Shown one piece after another: positions 58,190 through 64,000 of a stretch of 64,000 nt of DNA (position 1 is the first letter of the stretch; every line of letters begins with the position of its first letter). The translations under genes and the position numbers were made by a program. The notes beneath the pieces are model-generated. The model was not told the origin of the DNA. It saw nothing but the letters and a program-made list of their open reading frames with translations, and ran no database searches. Source of the stretch: Takakia lepidozioides. Lineage: Eukaryota > Streptophyta > Takakiopsida > Takakiales > Takakiaceae. The stretch lies in the NCBI GenBank assembly GCA_030704615.1, contig CM060734.1, forward strand, positions 29,156,042-29,220,041, given 5' to 3'.

Positions 58190-59850
58190 TTAACTAGAAG
58201 TAGGTAATTATAGATAACCATGACTAAAACCATGACACGACCGTGAACCCAAACCGCCGTGTATAAGATCGCGAATTGAGAGGGGTCCCTTACAATGCCT
58301 TGCACCAAATTTGAAACCACCTCACCTTGAGCAACGGCGTCATAAACTGAAGTCCGAAGCCACTGTTGGAATGAACTTAGAGGCTGCAATCCCATGGGCA
58401 AATTTTGTGAAGGAACATTCCGGCGGCCCGCTCCTCGTCAAGGACGTCTAGTAACCGGCCTTGGATGGTTCCGCCTCCATACAAGCGTCTCCTCCTCTCG
58501 TTGCTGAACAAGGTTATTGTATCTTGTTTCCCACTCACGTACGGATGGGGTGTTCTTCAGTATGAAGTCATGCGCTTGTTCAATCACCACGGTCAGCAAT
58601 TTTACCCTCTTTGATTTTTTGGGCAAAACGATGTCCTTGGTTCGTGCATCCTCCTCTTCCTTCCACATCCGAGGGGCTTCCTCATCCACCCTCGCCATGT
58701 ATTCCGTGCAATAGAACATAGCTTCTTGCAACATATACCCCTCCGCCATGCTACCCTCCGGGTGCGTCATTTGTCTTACAAATGCTTTCAAAGTCTTCAT
58801 ATAACGCTCAAAGAAGTACATCCACCGAGAATGAACGGGGCCGGCAATCGAAGCCTCTTCCACTAAGTACACTACCAAGTGCACTTGGATGTCAAAGAAG
58901 GAGGGAAGAAGGTTCATCTCCAGCATACACATTACCTCCACCGCCTCCTTCTTCATGTGTGGAAAATTCGCTTCCTCCAACTTTGGAGCAAATCCACCGG
59001 AACAAGCCTCCCAATCTATAGATTGTCTTGCGAACCTCGGGAGTCAATGTCCCACGTACTGCAATGGGCAAGATGTCTTGCAATATATTATGGTAGTCGT
59101 AAGACTTCAAACCATGGACAGTGTCTTCGCTGAATTTTGTACGGAGGGATGATCCATACCCGGTTGGTGTCCGGATAGCACTTATGGTGGCTCTCACTTT
59201 GTTGTATTATCCTCATCGATATTATCCGGCATTGACAAGTGAATGTACGCGGGTCGTTCATGGGGAACATAATATACCTGGATAATCATGCATTGTCCAA
59301 AGCAAGATATCTCTCATATGAAAAGATTGTCTGGCCATAGGGTCAAGTGAAGCATCCAATGTCGGGACCCCCCTCCATAGCTCCTTAAGTTCATCAACAA
59401 GAGGTCGCAAGTACGTGTCCATGTTTGCCACTTGTTTTTTCTCTATGAGACATTCACATCATTGTTTCAATGCTCTACCAATATGCAAATTATACTACAA
59501 AATGAATTACACGTCTTACTCCGTGATTATGTCACTCATCAATCTTGCATCCGAATTGCACCAGAGATCAGAAGATTAATGTAAGTCCAAGGGAATAATA
59601 AACATGAAATGAGAACACTCACCTGGCACAATGGCAGCCAACATGATATGGCATTTTTTATTAAAAGATATGGAGGGATGTTGTAATTCACCATGGTCAC
59701 CGGCCAAGTGGAATGACTACATGACTGGACAGAGAATGGGTTGACCCCATCCGAGGAGAAGCCGAGGTGGACATGTCGTGGGTCCTCCAAGAGAAAAGGC
59801 CACATCTCTTCAGTATGCCTCCATGGTTGTGAATCTTGTGGCCCGCACAC
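58190..59850 (-). pseudogene. CACTA TNP2-type transposase, central and DUF4218-like parts
   Basis: Successive minus-strand exons show transposase_21 features: LEDPRHVHLGFSSDGVNPF, STWPVTMVNYNIPPYLLIKN (59.7-59.85 kb), then LWRGVPTLDASLDP and MRDILLWTMHDYPG (59.3-59.4 kb). A DUF4218-like region follows (58438-59197): LKSYDYHNILQDILPIA, LLPSFFDIQVHLVVYLVEEA, GPVHSRWMYFFERYMKTLK and HPEGSMAEGYM. The last exon (58186-58401) ends at the gypsy insertion, and the reading continues at 37.3 kb. These proteins perform cut-and-paste transposition of CACTA elements. Stops between segments near 59.25 kb may be introns or decay. Confidence 0.8.
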
Positions 59851-59959
59851 CTTTCCCGGGGGGCTCCGATGCTAGGCGTGCCATCTCATCAGTTCGTATC
59901 AGGACTTTGTCCCTCCCTTCCCGGTCCTTTCTCTTGGCACCCCATCTGAAAACAACCCA

Positions 59960-60549
59960 AGTACATCAGGTGGGAGCCGTGGGCGAGACGCCGCCCCCAC
60001 GGTACCGAACGATGATAACGATGACAGTGACAGTGACAGTGACAGTGACAACAACAATGAGCATGGAATTAACCAGGAGGATGTGTAAGCCATGGAGGAC
60101 CTCTTAATGCATCATGTGGGAGCTGATGCATCCCATGGAGAGGGAACCCGGCCAACCGATGATCCTGAAATGGCCCCCTCAAATGACATGGAGAGGGAGG
60201 CGAGAACTCCCTTGTACGAAGGGGCGAAAGTGAGTCGACTTTCAACAATCTTACTTTTGCTCAATCTTCAAATTCGATTTGACATAAGTAATGTTGGGAT
60301 GTCTGCCATAATGCAAACTATTGCGGACTGTATCCTTGCTCCCACTTGAAACCCAAGATGCCACGGTCGTGGAAAGAGGCGCGCGAAGTCTTGGACTCTG
60401 TGGGGATGGGCTATAAGATTTTTCATGCATGTCCATGTGATGAAACCCTATACTACGGAGATGATTCGCGTCTCACCAAGTGTCCAAAGTGCAACAAAGA
60501 CCGATATCGGGATGATGTCCAAGGGAAAAAAGTATCACGCAAGGTATAA
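59960..60549 (+). pseudogene. CACTA TNP2-type transposase, N-terminal part, inverted
   Basis: The plus-strand frames contain an acidic NDDNDDSDSDSDSD segment, then RTPLYEGAKVSRLSTILLL, RSWKEAREVLDSVGMGYKIFHACP, ETLYYG and LTKCPKCNKDRYR. These belong immediately before the transposase_21 domain in TNP2 proteins, yet they are on the opposite strand from the rest of the transposase just to the left. An inversion of this piece, or a second CACTA fragment, explains the layout. One frame change lies near 60345. Confidence 0.65.
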
Positions 60550-60959
60550 GCGCCATTCCCCCTCGCGTGGTAATTATTTTCTTTTAACCTTCTCAATGCA
60601 TGTAAAGTGTATTCCACAAAGTTTAGGGTTTAGAGAGTAGTACTCATGCAAGATCTGATTGTGGCTTTGGAAGGAGTGAGTGAGGAGTGGAAGGAGCGAC
60701 GTTCTGTTTTGACCATTCACGCCCAAATGAAGGAGAGGTTGCATAAAGGGAAAGACATAAGGTTGTTGTATTATGTGTGCTAATGGGATGATTACATGTG
60801 GGGGACGAACAAAGGAACATACGGGGTATATATTATAATGTGTCATTGCAACCATACAACTTATTATAAGCAAAATGCAAACAACAACCTTCAATGTGTG
60901 CATGCATCAAATATGTCATTCAGTAATTAAATGTATGTGCGCAACGTCACGCATGTAAA

Positions 60960-61700
60960 GTTTCAAACCCAAACAAAATCATTTGCCCCCCCAAGGACGC
61001 GTTCACCCTATCAACCAATTTTTGTTTATTAATGTGAAAGATAATCCTTTCATGCCATTGCACCCATCAAACGGATGTGGCTCAAGCTTCATTTTTTCCA
61101 CATGTGCTTAAATATGTGTGCAACACCTGTGCAAAGATCCAGCAAAAAAAAAAAAAAAACATTTGCCTCCCCAACGACGCACTCACCCTTGAACCAATTT
61201 TGAATTAAATCGAATTTATATTATTTAAAATAAATATTTACATTTAAAAAATATAGGATTGCGGTTTTGAGGGGCGTAATGATTTGTTTTTTTGCTCTAT
61301 TTTGTTCTGTGACATCAGGGTTTGCACCACTACGTCCATGCAAAATATTGGACAAACAAAAAATAAAAAAAATAAAAAAATCTAGGGTCACTTTTGCAGA
61401 ACTCTCTATGAAGAGTGCATGAAGTTGAAAATAACTCAACTTTGGAGTGCAAATGAGAGAACAAAATATGGTTTTGGGTCCAAGTGACTTTTGTTTACTC
61501 CCAATTTTTGCACGCACATTGCATATGTTGTCATTAAGCATATGGCTTGAAAATGGAATTTAAAAAAAAACATGTGTAGGCGAAACGCAATTTTCCGTCT
61601 CTACGACACGTAGCTGCGTTCAACACTATAATGACCCATTGAATGAACTTGGTTCAAGCTCATATTTTGTCCACATGTGCATAAGTATGTTCAGATCACA
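60960..61700. repeat. About 0.5-kb dispersed repeat, diverged copy
   Basis: It shares the landmarks CATTTGCCTCCCCA, TTTTGTTCTG, GCAGAACTCTCTATGAAG, GGTTTTGGGTCCAA and a TTGCATATG block with 10970-11480 and 11962-12485, in the same order. It also carries lineage-specific insertions and partial duplications of the first block. It inserted in the CACTA element outside its genes. Confidence 0.7.
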
Positions 61701-61789
61701 TATGCAAAGTTGCAACCCACACGAATAACAAGAAAAATATTTACATCAATCGATTAATCGGATGTATACAAAGTATATCATGAGAATAT

Positions 61790-63304
61790 CTACAATGCCC
61801 CTCTACGCGATCCCTGTCTCAAAGGAACCCTATTTCTATCATACACATCCCACTCATGCTGTAACCGGAGGTCCCAATCATCCCAGGAGAACTCGTACGA
61901 GGCAAATAGCTCGCTGCCAGCCCTAATAGTCCTACTAGCACATGTCATGACAAACATGTGCATCCCCTCACAATATACCGACATATAACCACAAAAGCTC
62001 TCATGCCCATCGCTTCGCTCATCCCATACTACATTGGTTCTCCTAGGATGACCAAAAGAACTGTTGATGAGCCCAGCAACATTGCCGAAGATATCGGGGT
62101 CACCATCACAAAATTTGATCTCAATGGGAGACAACCCCCGTCTACGTACATCCTGTCCGTTGACACACAAAATATAGGATAGGATGTAATATCATTGACC
62201 GTGAATAAACCCCGACCCATAGCAGGGTCAGTAGCGGCTCTCACAACATACCGTCTCCCCCAATACTCAAACTCCACATTCTCTCGGATGGGGGTAGGAG
62301 GGTCGAGATGATTCCCCCAACAACGAGGCTGGACGGTCCTCAGTAACATAGTCCTATGCGCTTCCCATCGGGGGCGAGGAGGTGGTTGAGGATGCAATGC
62401 CGGAGGTGCAGCCGGGGGTACAAAGTCCGGATCAGGCAAAGAAACAGACCGGGGGGGGGGGGGGGGCGGCACAATCGGCCTGCAAGCTGCTACTGCATGT
62501 ACGGCGCGGAGAATCATCAGATGAGGACACTGGATCAGGGAGACTTCCTGAGGAAAACCGAGGGGGGGGGGGGGGGGGGTAGGGCCTGCTTGTCGCCGGC
62601 CATAACGCCTACGACACCTACGATACCCCTCGACCCTACGCATCTCATCTACGTGGTGCTGGGGGAACCAACTGGTCACATTGAGCACAGGCTCTGGCAC
62701 AAATTCTGTAAGCACACCGGCGCGAAATGCCTCCCGTGCAATGTGATTGCGAGCTTGGGCATCAAGTCATGGCTGCACCATGCGTAGTGTACGACGCATC
62801 AATACTTATGTCGTAATTTGGATTCATGTATGCTTACCAATCATACTACATTATTAGATTCACCAATGTACTATAAATGAATGTTAATGAGAGGGGTGGG
62901 AAAAAGACCTCACCTTTGCCGCATCCGCAATCTTGTTCTTCTGTATGTTTTTCGACAATATGCGGTCGCCGCCTCGATGGTCTGGTGCCACCCGACGGTA
63001 TCCATTCCCAACACTTAGTGCACCAACATTCAATCCTGTCGGGGGGGTCAAAAGTGGACGTGGGTGGACGGGGTGACCCGCGAGGGGGCAACCCGCGGCG
63101 CGCCCGACTCAATCCCAGAGTATTAACATCCTCTGCAGCACCTGAAATTTGGCCTCGGTCCCTTCTACGATTGTGTCCGGCAGCCTGTATTGGAACAATG
63201 GGTGGCTCCTCGCCACGAAAAACGGTCGCTCTAGGGCCACAATCGATATGTGGTACTACCCCCCCATCCTCGAGGGAGACGGGTCGATGTTTCCTCACCA
63301 TCAC
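61790..63304 (-). pseudogene. SET-domain-like cargo gene of the CACTA element
   Basis: Exon 1 (about 63304-62925) ends with a Cys/His cluster CWCTKC...HIVEKH...CGCGKG that resembles the zinc-binding N-terminal region of CACTA-encoded proteins. The next exon (about 62790-62195) has a Pro-rich linker, partly from G runs, then YVVRAATDPAMGRGLFTVNDI, which matches the start of SET domains (GxGLFA). After a frame change near 62170 come GNVAGLINSSFGHPRRTNVVW and RTIRAGSELFASYEF, equivalent to the GNxxRFINHSCxPN and GEELxxxY motifs. The NHS catalytic part is altered to NSS. SET proteins methylate lysines of histones or other proteins. The frame break could be a small intron or decay. Confidence 0.6.
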
Positions 63305-63309
63305 ATCCT

Positions 63310-63780
63310 AATTAACACACACCACCAGCACTTTCATTTCTCAAAAACCATTGGCGAAAAAACCCTATGTCGCTTTTCCACCCTACGACAGCAAGGGGTT
63401 GCTACGCCCCAACACCGGGAGGCCGTACCGACCCTGCAAAATATAAACTCCAAAACCTAGTATCAAGAAAATCCTATAAAGAAAAAAGCAAATCCCAAAA
63501 AGACCAGTCCCACATTGCCTAAGGGCATGGGCCTTTGCCTCAGCCTCAGGACTTTCAAAATTGGTAAATAAAGGCGGAGCATCCCTATGGTGCTAGAGAG
63601 CCCAAGACAATAAATCTTTCCTCACGTTCTATCTTCAGGATGCCCACGCCATGGAAAATTTTACTGAGACCCAGCGCTTTGCGCTTATCAGATTGAACCC
63701 AGATTTTGGATATGTGAATCCTAATTACACCGTTTATCCTTTCAACCCCAAGACCCACAACCAAAACCGCCAATCCAAAA
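63310..63780. other. CACTA 5' flank, no gene recognised
   Basis: Sequence between the SET-like gene and the right subterminal repeat; the short frames here carry no motif. It probably holds the cargo-gene promoter. Confidence 0.35.
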
Positions 63781-63784
63781 CCCA

Positions 63785-64000
63785 GCACCATAAAGAAAAA
63801 CAAACACCCTACCTCAGTACCATATAAAAAATAAATAAATAAAAATAAAAACTAAGAACCCCAAAAGGCCCTAAACCTAAACCCAAAAAGGCCGGCCGTC
63901 ACAGCCTGCGACACCCACGCGTCGCATTTTGCGATGCGTTTTTTTCAATTTTTCAGGCCAGGGGTCGCATGCCGCGACAGAAAGCCGTCACAGGCGGCGA
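63785..64000. repeat. CACTA right subterminal region (inverted copy)
   Basis: Reverse complement of the block at 36200-36340, followed by GTCACAGCCTGCGACACC and further GCGAC/GTCGC motifs up to the window edge. The terminal CACTA/TAGTG itself is not reached. Confidence 0.75.

Larger units (their letters stand above)
35738..64000 (-). mobile_element. CACTA (En/Spm-type) transposon, outermost of the nest
   Basis: The left terminus begins CACTACAGCAAA at 35738, the hallmark of CACTA ends. Subterminal GCGACG/CGTCGC motifs follow. The region at 36200-36340 recurs as an inverted copy at 63785-63900, with GGTTTAGGTTTAGGGCC, AACCCACAAAG/GTTCTTAGT and a GTAGGGTGTTTGTTTTTC block in the same order. This marks the other end, which probably lies within a few hundred bases beyond the window. 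Genes inside are a TNP2-type transposase, now rearranged and split, and a SET-like cargo gene. About 20.8 kb of gypsy and MULE insertions sit between 37400 and 58153. Confidence 0.85.

Noticed and set aside
54480-62580. Long G or C runs (54486, 62453, 62565) as biological features
   Set aside because: They lie in unrelated contexts, cause frame artefacts and are prone to sequencing error; given no functional weight.

Overview
This is nuclear DNA of a green plant-lineage eukaryote (streptophyte). The evidence is a six-exon GARP/MYB transcription factor of the plant-only NIGT1/HHO (HRS1) family, a WEE1-type kinase gene, remains of a plant hexose/H+ symporter (STP), spliceosomal introns, and plant-type copia, gypsy, CACTA, Mutator, PIF/Harbinger and LINE elements. 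The repeat load and several element styles suggest a charophycean alga such as Chara; that genus guess is weak.

Layout. 1-3.2 kb: little except an integrase-like fragment and a fold-back repeat. 3.3-7.4 kb (+): WEE1 kinase. 8-12.8 kb: LINE remnant, unrecognised ORFs and several tandem and dispersed repeats. 13.0-14.9 kb (+): decayed STP sugar-transporter exons. 15.2-22.8 kb (-): a broken copia retrotransposon, interrupted by a LINE tail (15.6-17.3 kb) and by a 2.9-kb non-autonomous Mutator-like element (MULE2, 19488-22371) flanked by the 9-bp duplication CTGATTTTG. 22.8-26.4 kb: a gag scrap and a PIF/Harbinger element with an intact transposase. 27.7-30.6 kb (-): the NIGT1/HHO gene. 30.6-35.7 kb: no recognised gene.

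35.7-64.0 kb is one nested stack. A CACTA transposon opens with CACTACAGCAAA at 35738 and its inverted other end appears at 63.8-64.0 kb, so it probably runs just off the window. A gypsy LTR retrotransposon lies inside it (37400-58153, 5-bp duplication CACAA). An 11.1-kb Mutator-like element (MULE1, 43526-54606, 9-bp duplication TCAGTAACC) lies inside the gypsy gag gene.

The most notable observation is that each of the three nested elements carries a methyltransferase-like cargo gene as well as its mobility genes. The gypsy element has a cytosine-C5 DNA methyltransferase domain between protease and reverse transcriptase. MULE1 has a long spliced gene with a ParB-like GNHR segment and a bacterial-type (N6-A/N4-C class) DNA-methyltransferase-like domain. 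The CACTA element has a SET-domain-like gene. MULE1 also contains about 16 copies of short near-perfect palindromes, in the introns of the ParB/methyltransferase gene and downstream of its transposase. All three elements show stops, frameshifts or rearrangement in at least one gene, so this window shows decayed copies of possibly active families.
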